Part shown: piece after piece, positions 1 through 5,559 of the stretch
Numbering within the stretch: position 1 is the stretch's first letter
Layout: each line of letters opens with the position of its first letter
From: Nitratifractor sp.
GTDB taxonomy: Bacteria; Campylobacterota; Campylobacteria; Campylobacterales; Sulfurovaceae
NCBI GenBank assembly: GCA_015490055.1
Contig: WFYP01000253.1
Location: 1 to 5,765 of the forward strand
Direction: 5' to 3'
DNA: 5,765 nt
Position numbers and translations under genes: made by a program
Notes under the pieces: generated by a model
What the model saw: the letters and a program-made list of their open reading frames with translations, nothing else
Told to the model about the DNA's origin: nothing
Databases searched by the model: none

Positions 1-82
1 CCTCTGCTAAAAAATAGATTGTAGGTAGAAAGGCTCTTTTTCTTCTTCTCTCATAAACACGTCTTCTTTTCTCTCTATACAT
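1..82 (-). CDS. Partial hypothetical protein with a highly basic N-terminus (5' end only)
   Basis: Reading leftward, an ATG at 82-80 is preceded by a good ribosome site (AAGGAG, complement of 93-98) 10 bases upstream. The frame then stays open for 27 codons to the window edge. Ten of residues 3-16 are Arg or Lys (REKRRRVYERRRKR), followed by a more hydrophobic start (AFLPTIYFLA). That could be the cytoplasmic flank of a first membrane segment or signal anchor, but the fragment is too short to decide. An extended -10 promoter (130-138, minus strand) lies upstream. The gene is divergent from the malic enzyme gene and shares its upstream region. I do not recognise the family, and the product cannot be named from 27 residues. 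The main support is the start signal combined with a plausible promoter. Confidence 0.55.
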   Translation of the reverse strand, partial: MYREKRRRVYERRRKRAFLPTIYFLAE

Positions 83-129
83 TTAAAATATTCTCCTTAT
101 CTTTTTTAAATACTCTTAATTCTATATCT

Positions 130-138
130 ATTTTAACA
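130..138 (-). promoter_or_regulatory. Extended -10 promoter for the leftward partial gene
   Basis: The minus strand reads TGTTAAAAT, that is TG-n-TAAAAT, which matches an extended -10 (five of six bases of TATAAT). Counting from this hexamer, transcription would start near 123, giving a leader of about 41 bases before the ATG at 82. No convincing -35 is seen, as is usual for Campylobacterota sigma-70 promoters. The region is very AT-rich, so chance matches are possible. Confidence 0.45.
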
Positions 139-152
139 TATTTTCAAAATAT
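138..152. repeat. AT-rich perfect inverted repeat next to the leftward promoter
   Basis: ATATTTT and AAAATAT are exact inverted arms of 7 bases around a single central C. With a one-base centre this fits a protein-binding operator better than an RNA hairpin. It lies immediately upstream of, and touches, the TG of the extended -10 of the leftward gene (about -15 to -29), where a bound protein would block RNA polymerase. All arm bases are A or T, so it may also be chance in this composition. Confidence 0.3.
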
Positions 153-176
153 ATTATCTAAAAAGATAAGAAGCTT

Positions 177-190
177 CTGATTTAAATCAA
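177..190. promoter_or_regulatory. CRP/FNR-family-like binding site
   Basis: The sequence CTGAT-TTAA-ATCAA matches the FNR consensus TTGAT-N4-ATCAA at nine of ten positions. Its core, 178-189, is a perfect 12-base palindrome. The dyad centre (between 183 and 184) is exactly -41.5 from the transcription start predicted from the extended -10 at 210-218, the classical class II activator position. It is about -60.5 from the predicted start of the divergent gene. This suggests oxygen- or redox-linked or related CRP/FNR-family control of the malic enzyme unit. The identity of the regulator is inferred: Campylobacterota carry several family members with different half-sites. Confidence 0.5.
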
Positions 191-209
191 GAATAATTTC
201 CTTAACTTA

Positions 210-218
210 TGATAAAAT
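210..218 (+). promoter_or_regulatory. Extended -10 promoter of the malic enzyme / pgeF unit
   Basis: TGATAAAAT fits TG-n-TATAAT with one mismatch (TAAAAT at 213-218). The predicted start of transcription is about 225, leaving a leader of about 24 bases that contains the AAGGA ribosome site at 237-241. No -35 element is evident. Instead, the CRP/FNR-like palindrome occupies the -35 region, as expected for a class II activated promoter. Confidence 0.5.
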
Positions 219-248
219 TCAAGTTGTATAAATTTTAAGGAAAATACC

Positions 249-1538
249 ATGGAAAAATTTAAAAGTGACTCTTTAGAGTATCATCTTAAGGGAAAAATTG
301 CTACCGAAATTACTAAACCTTGTAAAACACAACGAGAACTATCAATGGCTTATACCCCAGGTGTAGCTTACCCTTGTTTAGAGATTGCAAAAGACCCATC
401 TTTAGCATATAAGTATACCAACAAAGGTAATACCGTTGCTGTTATATCAAATGGAACAGCCGTTTTAGGTTTAGGAGATATTGGAGGATTAGCAGGGAAA
501 CCTGTCATGGAGGGAAAAGCAGTTCTCTTTAAATCTTTTGCCAATGTAGATGCAACAGATGTTATTTTAAATATTCATGATATTGATGCTATTGTAGATA
601 CTTGTGTAGCTATTTCAGATACCTATGGAGGAATTAACCTTGAAGATATTAAAGCTCCAGAGTGTTTTGAGATTGAGCGTAAACTTCAAGAGCGTGTAAA
701 CATTCCAGTAATGCATGATGACCAACACGGAACAGCCATTATTACCTCAGCAGGACTACTTAATGCACTTGAACTAGCAGATAAAAAAATTGAAGATGCA
801 AAAATTGTCGTTGTTGGTGCTGGAGCAGCAGGTATTGCCTCTGCAAAAATGTACCGTAACTTAGGAGCGAAACATATTGTTATGCTTGACTCAAAAGGGG
901 TTATTCATACAGGAAGAGATGATTTAAACCAATACAAAAAAGAGTTTGCTATTGAAACTAATGATAGAACCCTTGAAGATGCTCTTAAAAATGCCGACAT
1001 GATGTTAGGACTCTCAAAAGGAAATACTGTTAGCCCTGAAATGGTTAAACCTATGGCACACAATGCTATTATCTTTGCTTGTGCTAACCCTACTCCTGAA
1101 ATTACCCCTGATAGAGTTGAATCAGTACGACCAGATATCATTGTAGGAACAGGTCGTTCAGACTTTCCTAACCAAGTTAACAACGTTTTAGGTTTCCCTT
1201 TTATCTTTAGAGGAGCTTTGGATTCAGGAGCCAAAAAGATTACCGAAAATATGAAAATGGCAGCAGCAAAAGCCCTTGCTGATTTAGCCAAAGAGCCTGT
1301 ACCATACTATGTAAAAGCAATTTATAATGACCCTGACTTAACTTATGGACGTAAACATATCATACCTACACCATTTTCAAGAGAAGCCCTCGTTTGGGTT
1401 GCTTCGGCTGTTGCTCAGGCTGCTTATGAAGATGGCGTTACGGATATGTCTAGCTGTAATGTTGATGAATACAGAGAGAAACTACGTCAAATGATTTATG
1501 TTGACCATGCAGATAGCTCTTCCATAAAAGAGATGTAA
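249..1538 (+). CDS. Malic enzyme (malate dehydrogenase, oxaloacetate-decarboxylating), short form
   Basis: This 429-residue cytoplasmic enzyme should convert malate to pyruvate and CO2 with reduction of NAD(P), linking the TCA cycle to pyruvate. Visible family features are AYTPGVA (residues 34-40, catalytic Tyr35), MEGKAVLFK (87-95, catalytic Lys90), and metal ligands in LEDIKAPE (131-138) and MHDDQHGTA (155-163). The Rossmann motif VVGAGAAGIA is at 188-197, followed by Asp214 at the end of the next strand, then FACANPTPE (276-284) and TGRSDFPNQVNN (301-312). The length matches the compact bacterial form without the C-terminal phosphotransacetylase-like domain of E. coli MaeB. NAD versus NADP preference cannot be settled by eye, so no symbol is given. 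The start is supported by AAGGA 7 bases upstream and full N-terminal family similarity. pgeF follows after 8 bases, probably co-transcribed. Confidence 0.93.
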   Translation: MEKFKSDSLEYHLKGKIATEITKPCKTQRELSMAYTPGVAYPCLEIAKDPSLAYKYTNKGNTVAVISNGTAVLGLGDIGGLAGKPVMEGKAVLFKSFANVDATDVILNIHDIDAIVDTCVAISDTYGGINLEDIKAPECFEIERKLQERVNIPVMHDDQHGTAIITSAGLLNALELADKKIEDAKIVVVGAGAAGIASAKMYRNLGAKHIVMLDSKGVIHTGRDDLNQYKKEFAIETNDRTLEDALKNADMMLGLSKGNTVSPEMVKPMAHNAIIFACANPTPEITPDRVESVRPDIIVGTGRSDFPNQVNNVLGFPFIFRGALDSGAKKITENMKMAAAKALADLAKEPVPYYVKAIYNDPDLTYGRKHIIPTPFSREALVWVASAVAQAAYEDGVTDMSSCNVDEYREKLRQMIYVDHADSSSIKEM

Positions 1539-1546
1539 TTTTTTTT

Positions 1547-2299
1547 ATGAAAGATATCTACACCTTTGCTAACCTTAGCCAACAAACAATGTGTCACCAT
1601 CTGGTGACACAAAAAGAACCAACAGCTCCTTACTCTTTTTCATTGGCTCTACATACAAAAGAAGAACCAAATAAAATTCTTCAAAATCGGAAATTTTTAA
1701 AACAGAACTTTCCAAATATGAAATTTATAGTTGCAAATCAAACACACTCCTCTAACATTCACATTGTGACTAAAAACCGAGAGATAGGTTGGGAAAAATT
1801 AGAAGAAGCCATTGAAAATTGTGATGCACTCATCACCAATCAACCAAATATTATGCTCACCATTTTAACAGCCGATTGTGTCCCAATTCTACTACTTGAC
1901 CCAAAACAAAAAGTAGTCTCTGCCATTCATGCAGGGTGGAAAGGTACAGAGCAAGATATTGTTTTTAAAACTGTAGAGAAGATGAAAGAGAAATTTAACT
2001 CAAATCCTAGTGATATTATAGCAGGAGTTGCCCCCTCAATTGGAAAGTGCTGTTACGAAGTTGATTGGAACGTGGCTCAACATTTTAAAAATATAGATAA
2101 TGCTTATGATAAAATTGGTGAAAAGTATATGCTAGACCTACCCCATATTAACAAAACTCAACTTCTAAAAGCTGGAGTAAAAGAGGAAAATATTGAACTC
2201 TCTAATGTCTGCACAGCTTGTGGGGTTGAACACTACTTCTCTTATAGAAAAGAGCAAGGGTGTTCTGGTCGGTTTATGAGTATGATTGGATTGAGCTAA
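1547..2299 (+). CDS. pgeF: Laccase-domain protein, PgeF/YfiH family (polyphenol oxidase / purine nucleoside enzyme)
   Basis: This 250-residue cytoplasmic protein belongs to the YfiH (Cu-oxidase_4, DUF152) family. E. coli PgeF acts in peptidoglycan quality control by removing UDP-MurNAc carrying L-Ser. Related family members (FAMIN/LACC1) phosphorolyse or deaminate purine nucleosides, so the exact substrate here is open. Zinc ligands are visible: His67 in NQTHSSN, Cys111 in TADCVP and His128 in the signature IHAGWKG. Also typical are the PYSFSLALHT stretch (28-37), the GVAPSIGKCCYEV segment (160-172), CTACG (222-226) and the C-terminal FSYRKEQGCSGRF (231-243). The length is normal. The gap from the malic enzyme stop is 8 bases, mostly T, with no strong ribosome site, so translational coupling is likely. 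The stop overlaps that of the convergent hydrolase gene. A GC-rich inverted repeat lies within codons 15-22. Confidence 0.9.
   Translation: MKDIYTFANLSQQTMCHHLVTQKEPTAPYSFSLALHTKEEPNKILQNRKFLKQNFPNMKFIVANQTHSSNIHIVTKNREIGWEKLEEAIENCDALITNQPNIMLTILTADCVPILLLDPKQKVVSAIHAGWKGTEQDIVFKTVEKMKEKFNSNPSDIIAGVAPSIGKCCYEVDWNVAQHFKNIDNAYDKIGEKYMLDLPHINKTQLLKAGVKEENIELSNVCTACGVEHYFSYRKEQGCSGRFMSMIGLS
1591..1610. repeat. GC-rich perfect inverted repeat inside the 5' part of pgeF
   Basis: GTGTCACCA (1591-1599) and TGGTGACAC (1602-1610) are exact inverted arms of 9 bases around TC. As RNA this would fold as an 8-bp stem with the 4-base loop ATCT, about 45 bases into the coding region. It is clearly more GC-rich than its surroundings and uses the only CTG among the 19 leucine codons of pgeF. 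It could be an intragenic operator, an mRNA hairpin affecting expression of the second gene, or chance. No T-run follows, so it is not a simple intrinsic terminator. Confidence 0.6.
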
Positions 2300-3600
2300 T
2301 TTAAATAATCAATTATCATATCCCTATATATTCTATCATCATCCCAATAGTAACTATGTGTAAAGGGATAGAGATGACGAAGGTAAAAGAGTGTACTTTT
2401 TTTATTTTTAGGAGCAGATGATACATAATCACATCTAATATTTGTTACTTTGTCATAGTAGTCTAACTCTCCACTAACTGGGTCATTAATATCATAATAG
2501 TTACGCCACGGTATATCACTAAGCGTAGATTTCAATTTAATATTTTGCACCTCAAACCAAGAATCATCTATTTTTAAATCAGAACAACGCTTAAAGGCAT
2601 AAAAATTATTACGAATTTGAGCCTTGATATAATTTTCATTTTTAGTCTGTTCAGTAAAGAAAAAAGCAGCTTTGTCAAGATGTGAACCAAAAGTTATAAA
2701 TCCAAATAGCTCTGCATTGATATTTTTTCTTTTTATATCTTTTAGAGCTACTTTATGGTCAATTGAATTTAGACCATCAAATGCTATTTGTGTACCCAAT
2801 GAGTGTGCAGCTATGATTATTTTATTATACTTATAAGTTATATTATCTTTTGCTTCTATTAAATTTTGTATTGCAATAGAAGCCTCTTTTTGAATCTCTC
2901 GTCTTGTTTTAAAAAGCTTATTTTTAGGGTCAGGAGAGTTATAAGCAACAATGTCTCCTAATACATTTGTTAATTTTTTTGAGCCTTTAATACCCTTTGA
3001 GCTAAATATCCCAAAGAGTACATCTCCAACTATAGGGGTATAACGTACCATATCTACTAGACTAAAAACAATCTTCTCAAATAGTGGTATAGTAATTGTA
3101 GCAAATTTTAAACTAGTACAATATAAACCTTTTTTAAAGACTCCATCTTGGAAAAAGAGACTATTATCTTTTACTATATTACCCCTCTCTTTTTTCTTAT
3201 CATAAAATTCTGTAGCTCCCTTAACAATAGTATTGACCCAATCTTGCATATCACTCCATGAAACCTTATCTTCTGTATTATCAGCCCAATAAAATTCATA
3301 AAAATCAAGATAATAACCATCTTCCCCATCATAATAGACCCTTATAATATTCTCATACCAGTGATTATCTCCTTTAGTATGTTTAACCAAATCATGATTT
3401 ACAATAAATTTTTCTTTTTCAAATCCAGCTGATTCATACGTCTTTAGAGTACCTCTTACAAAACTATCTAAAGTTTCAAAAGGTTTTTGGTCTCCAATAC
3501 CATGAAAGACTAAAATAGCACTATTTTGCAATATCCACTTACCACTCTCTTTTATCTCTTTAAGCAAATTACAGTCTATAAATGTACCTTTACACTTCAT
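2296..3600 (-). CDS. Alpha/beta-hydrolase (lipase/esterase-like serine hydrolase), accessory
   Basis: The 434-residue product looks like a serine hydrolase of the alpha/beta fold. ILVFHGIGDQKPFETLD (residues 29-45) is the strand and HG oxyanion region. IIIAAHSLGTQIAFDGL (261-277) carries nucleophile Ser267 in an A-H-S-x-G elbow. FITFGSHLDKAAFF (301-314) follows, then WRNYYDINDPVSG (365-377) with probable catalytic Asp373, and PFTHSYYWDD (412-421) with probable His415. A hydrophobic stretch (about 162-200) could be a lipid-facing cap or a membrane-associated segment. Substrate and role are unknown. The ATG at 3600 is chosen over the in-frame TTG at 3618: AAGGAG lies 6 bases upstream of the ATG, and the predicted transcription start (about 3611) excludes the TTG. 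The gene is divergent from the ATPase/nuclease gene and convergent with pgeF, and is visibly more AT-rich than the malic enzyme gene. Confidence 0.75.
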   Translation of the reverse strand: MKCKGTFIDCNLLKEIKESGKWILQNSAILVFHGIGDQKPFETLDSFVRGTLKTYESAGFEKEKFIVNHDLVKHTKGDNHWYENIIRVYYDGEDGYYLDFYEFYWADNTEDKVSWSDMQDWVNTIVKGATEFYDKKKERGNIVKDNSLFFQDGVFKKGLYCTSLKFATITIPLFEKIVFSLVDMVRYTPIVGDVLFGIFSSKGIKGSKKLTNVLGDIVAYNSPDPKNKLFKTRREIQKEASIAIQNLIEAKDNITYKYNKIIIAAHSLGTQIAFDGLNSIDHKVALKDIKRKNINAELFGFITFGSHLDKAAFFFTEQTKNENYIKAQIRNNFYAFKRCSDLKIDDSWFEVQNIKLKSTLSDIPWRNYYDINDPVSGELDYYDKVTNIRCDYVSSAPKNKKSTLFYLRHLYPFTHSYYWDDDRIYRDMIIDYLN

Positions 3601-3617
3601 TTTGTCTCCTTTATACA

Positions 3618-3626
3618 ATTATAGCA
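3618..3626 (-). promoter_or_regulatory. Extended -10 promoter of the hydrolase gene
   Basis: The minus strand reads TGCTATAAT, a perfect TG-n-TATAAT extended -10 (hexamer 3623-3618). Predicted transcription starts near 3611, giving a leader of only about 11 bases that consists almost entirely of the AAGGAG ribosome site and its spacer. No -35 is evident. The fit is strong for this AT-rich genome. Confidence 0.6.
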
Positions 3627-3690
3627 CTAATTTAAAAATTTTATTTTACTTGCTCTTTTTCTCTCTATATCTTGTTCTATAGAAAAAAGG

Positions 3691-3696
3691 TATAAT
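3691..3696 (+). promoter_or_regulatory. Consensus -10 promoter of the ATPase/nuclease gene
   Basis: TATAAT matches the sigma-70 -10 consensus in full. The predicted start of transcription is about 3703. An AAGGA ribosome site at 3711-3715 stands 9 bases before the ATG at 3725. Upstream is a T-rich run (about 3651-3670), the kind of sequence that replaces the -35 in Campylobacterota promoters. Confidence 0.6.
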
Positions 3697-3724
3697 ATGC
3701 TTAGATTAAAAAGGATAGACAAAA

Positions 3725-5410
3725 ATGAAAAAGATAATATATGGTATTAGTAACTTTAAAATGGCAAGAGAAGATAACTATCTCTATATTGATAAAACTA
3801 AACATATAGAAAGTTTAGAAAATCTAAATGAAAAATATCTTATTTTTTTACGCCCAAGACGCTTTGGGAAGTCTCTGTTTCTCTCTACCTTACAATACTA
3901 CTATGATGAAAACTCAGCTCATGAGTTTGATACTCTTTTTCATGACACCTATATTGGTAAAAATCCAACTCCTCTAAAAAGTAGTTATCGAATTCTATTT
4001 TTTGAGTTTTCAGGGATTAATACAGACAGTGGAATGGAGATTATCTATGAGGGGTTTAAAGATAGTCTACAACTCTCAATTCGTAGATATTTTATGAATT
4101 ATGGATATGAGAAATATATTGAAAAAATAGATAACATCCAAACTCCAACAGGACTCATAAAATACTTTTTTGGAGTAGTTGAAAATGATAGTATCTATCT
4201 ACTCATAGACGAATATGACCAATTCGCCAATGCTATACTAGCTCACAGTATGGAAGAGTTTTTAAAAATAGTAAGCAAAGGTGGATTTGTACGAAGTTTC
4301 TATGAGGTAATAAAAGGGGCAACACAAACAGGAACAGTTCAGAAGATGTTTATTACAGGGGTTACACCTATTACTCTTGATAGTTTGAGTAGTGGGTTTA
4401 ATATTGTTTTAAATATATCACACCATAAACAGTTTAATGAGATGGCAGGTTTTACACAAAAAGAGGTTGATTACTCTTTAGATGAGAGTATCTTTAAAAG
4501 ATGTAATATTTCTAGTAAAGAGAAGTTTTTAGAAAAGATTAAAATTTGGTACAATGGGTATCTATTTAATGTAAAAGCAAATGAGAGAATCTATAACTCT
4601 ACACTTTTGAACTACTTTATATCAAATTATGATTACGATGACTGTACCATGCCAATTAAAATGTTAGACAGCAATGTAGCAAGTGACTACAGAGCCATTA
4701 TGAAGCTTTTTAATATTGGAGATAGTGAGAGAAACTATAAAATCTTGGAAGAGCTTATAGAGAATGGTAGTATAACAGGAATGATAAAAGATAGATACGA
4801 TTTAAATCAATCATTTAAAGAGGATGATTTTATTACTCTTATCTACTCTATGGGATTTATTACTATTAAAAATAAAGACTTTGGAGAAGTTTTAGAGTTT
4901 TGTATTCCAAACTATGTTATTAAAATGCTCTATTTTAACTACTTTGCTGTAGAGCTTCAACAAAGAAACAATCTTGCTATCTCCTTTGATAGCAGAAGAC
5001 CACTTATTGATTTGGCAAGAGGAAACTTAGAGGCATTTAAAGAGCAACTAAATACCTCCATAAAAACCCTCTCTAACCGTGACCACTATGGATTTACAGA
5101 GAAACACTTTCAAGTCATTACTTTAGCACTTTTAAGTTTTGCAGATTTTTATTTTATAGACTCTCAACCTGAACTTGACAATAAATATCCTGATATTTTA
5201 CTTATTGGTAGAGATGTAAAAGTACCAAACAACTATCTGTTTGAATTGAAGTGGAAAAAAGAGAAAGATAGTTATCAAGCTATTAAAAAAGATGGGATTA
5301 AACAGGTTGAGGGGTATTTGAAGCTTGATAAGGTTAAAAATATCCATAAGCTTAGAAGCTTTTTGTTAATTGGGTCTAAAGATGGAGTGGAGTTTTTGGA
5401 GGTTTTTTAA
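3725..5410 (+). CDS. AAA-ATPase-like protein with C-terminal PD-(D/E)XK nuclease-like domain (PF09820 + DUF1703 type)
   Basis: This 561-residue protein has the two-part layout of the predicted AAA-ATPase family that is highly amplified in Bacteroidetes, Fusobacteria and some Campylobacterota. The N-terminal hallmark YGISNFKMAREDNYLYIDKT (6-25) precedes a degenerate P-loop, LRPRRFGKSLF (42-52, Lys49 and Ser50), and a Walker B, IYLLIDEYD (157-165, Asp162/Glu163). ITGVTPITLDS (210-220) and WYNGY (275-279) are typical of the family. At the C-terminus, YGFTEKHFQ (455-463), YPDILL (488-493, Asp490) and FELKWKK (506-512, Glu507 and Lys509) form a plausible PD-(D/E)XK core. DUF1703 has been assigned to that nuclease superfamily. 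The biological role is unknown; defence, DNA processing or mobile-element links have not been shown here. The full length appears intact. It is transcribed alone and followed by a probable terminator. Confidence 0.85.
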   Translation: MKKIIYGISNFKMAREDNYLYIDKTKHIESLENLNEKYLIFLRPRRFGKSLFLSTLQYYYDENSAHEFDTLFHDTYIGKNPTPLKSSYRILFFEFSGINTDSGMEIIYEGFKDSLQLSIRRYFMNYGYEKYIEKIDNIQTPTGLIKYFFGVVENDSIYLLIDEYDQFANAILAHSMEEFLKIVSKGGFVRSFYEVIKGATQTGTVQKMFITGVTPITLDSLSSGFNIVLNISHHKQFNEMAGFTQKEVDYSLDESIFKRCNISSKEKFLEKIKIWYNGYLFNVKANERIYNSTLLNYFISNYDYDDCTMPIKMLDSNVASDYRAIMKLFNIGDSERNYKILEELIENGSITGMIKDRYDLNQSFKEDDFITLIYSMGFITIKNKDFGEVLEFCIPNYVIKMLYFNYFAVELQQRNNLAISFDSRRPLIDLARGNLEAFKEQLNTSIKTLSNRDHYGFTEKHFQVITLALLSFADFYFIDSQPELDNKYPDILLIGRDVKVPNNYLFELKWKKEKDSYQAIKKDGIKQVEGYLKLDKVKNIHKLRSFLLIGSKDGVEFLEVF

Positions 5411-5457
5411 TATCACAATTAAAAAGTTGATAATCAATACAAAAACACAAACAACCA

Positions 5458-5495
5458 AATAGGGATTTTCCCTCCAAACCCTATTCTTATTTTTT
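5458..5495 (+). terminator. Probable intrinsic terminator after the ATPase/nuclease gene
   Basis: AATAGGG (5458-5464) pairs with CCCTATT (5479-5485) in a 7-bp stem with a 14-base loop, followed by a T-rich tail (5487-5495). It starts 48 bases after the stop codon. The loop is long and the stem short, so strength is uncertain. A competing small hairpin, AGGGA (5461-5465) with TCCCT (5469-5473), uses the same left arm. Confidence 0.5.
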
Positions 5496-5520
5496 AAAAT
5501 ATCTAAAAATGCTAACTCTT

Positions 5521-5538
5521 GTTACCATTTCGTTATAA
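5521..5538 (+). promoter_or_regulatory. PhoB-box-like direct repeat upstream of the response regulator
   Basis: GTTACCA (5521-5527) and GTTATAA (5532-5538) are separated by 4 bases. This is the 7-4-7 layout with 11-base period typical of tandem OmpR/PhoB-family binding. A weaker third element, GCTAACT at 5511-5517, continues the series at 10-base spacing. The second repeat contains a candidate -10 (TATAAA, 5534-5539), and TAATAG at 5541-5546 is an alternative. Autoregulation by the downstream regulator is an attractive reading, but this is inference from spacing and similarity between two repeats. Confidence 0.35.
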
Positions 5539-5559
5539 ATTAATAGTAGACTTACCGTT

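Noticed and set aside
169..178. AGAAGCTTCT perfect 10-base palindrome
   Set aside because: Short, overlapping the better CRP/FNR-like site by two bases, with no known regulator match and no second copy seen.
905..1291. A 128-codon open frame on the minus strand inside the malic enzyme gene
   Set aside because: It lies wholly antisense to a clearly conserved enzyme, shows no family motif, and is explained by the codon pattern of the plus-strand gene.
2304..2315. ATAAT-CA-ATTAT inverted repeat as a terminator for pgeF
   Set aside because: Only a 5-bp all-AT stem with a 2-base centre and no T-run; too weak to call.
3656..3667. TTTCTCTCTATA shared with 68-79 as a possible dispersed repeat
   Set aside because: Both are in pyrimidine-rich low-complexity DNA near promoters; a similar run also occurs in coding DNA near 3880, so shared composition explains it.
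5427..5437. TTGAT-A-ATCAA palindrome after the ATPase/nuclease gene, resembling FNR half-sites
   Set aside because: The half-sites are only 1 base apart instead of 4, and it sits between a stop codon and a terminator with no promoter in a suitable position.
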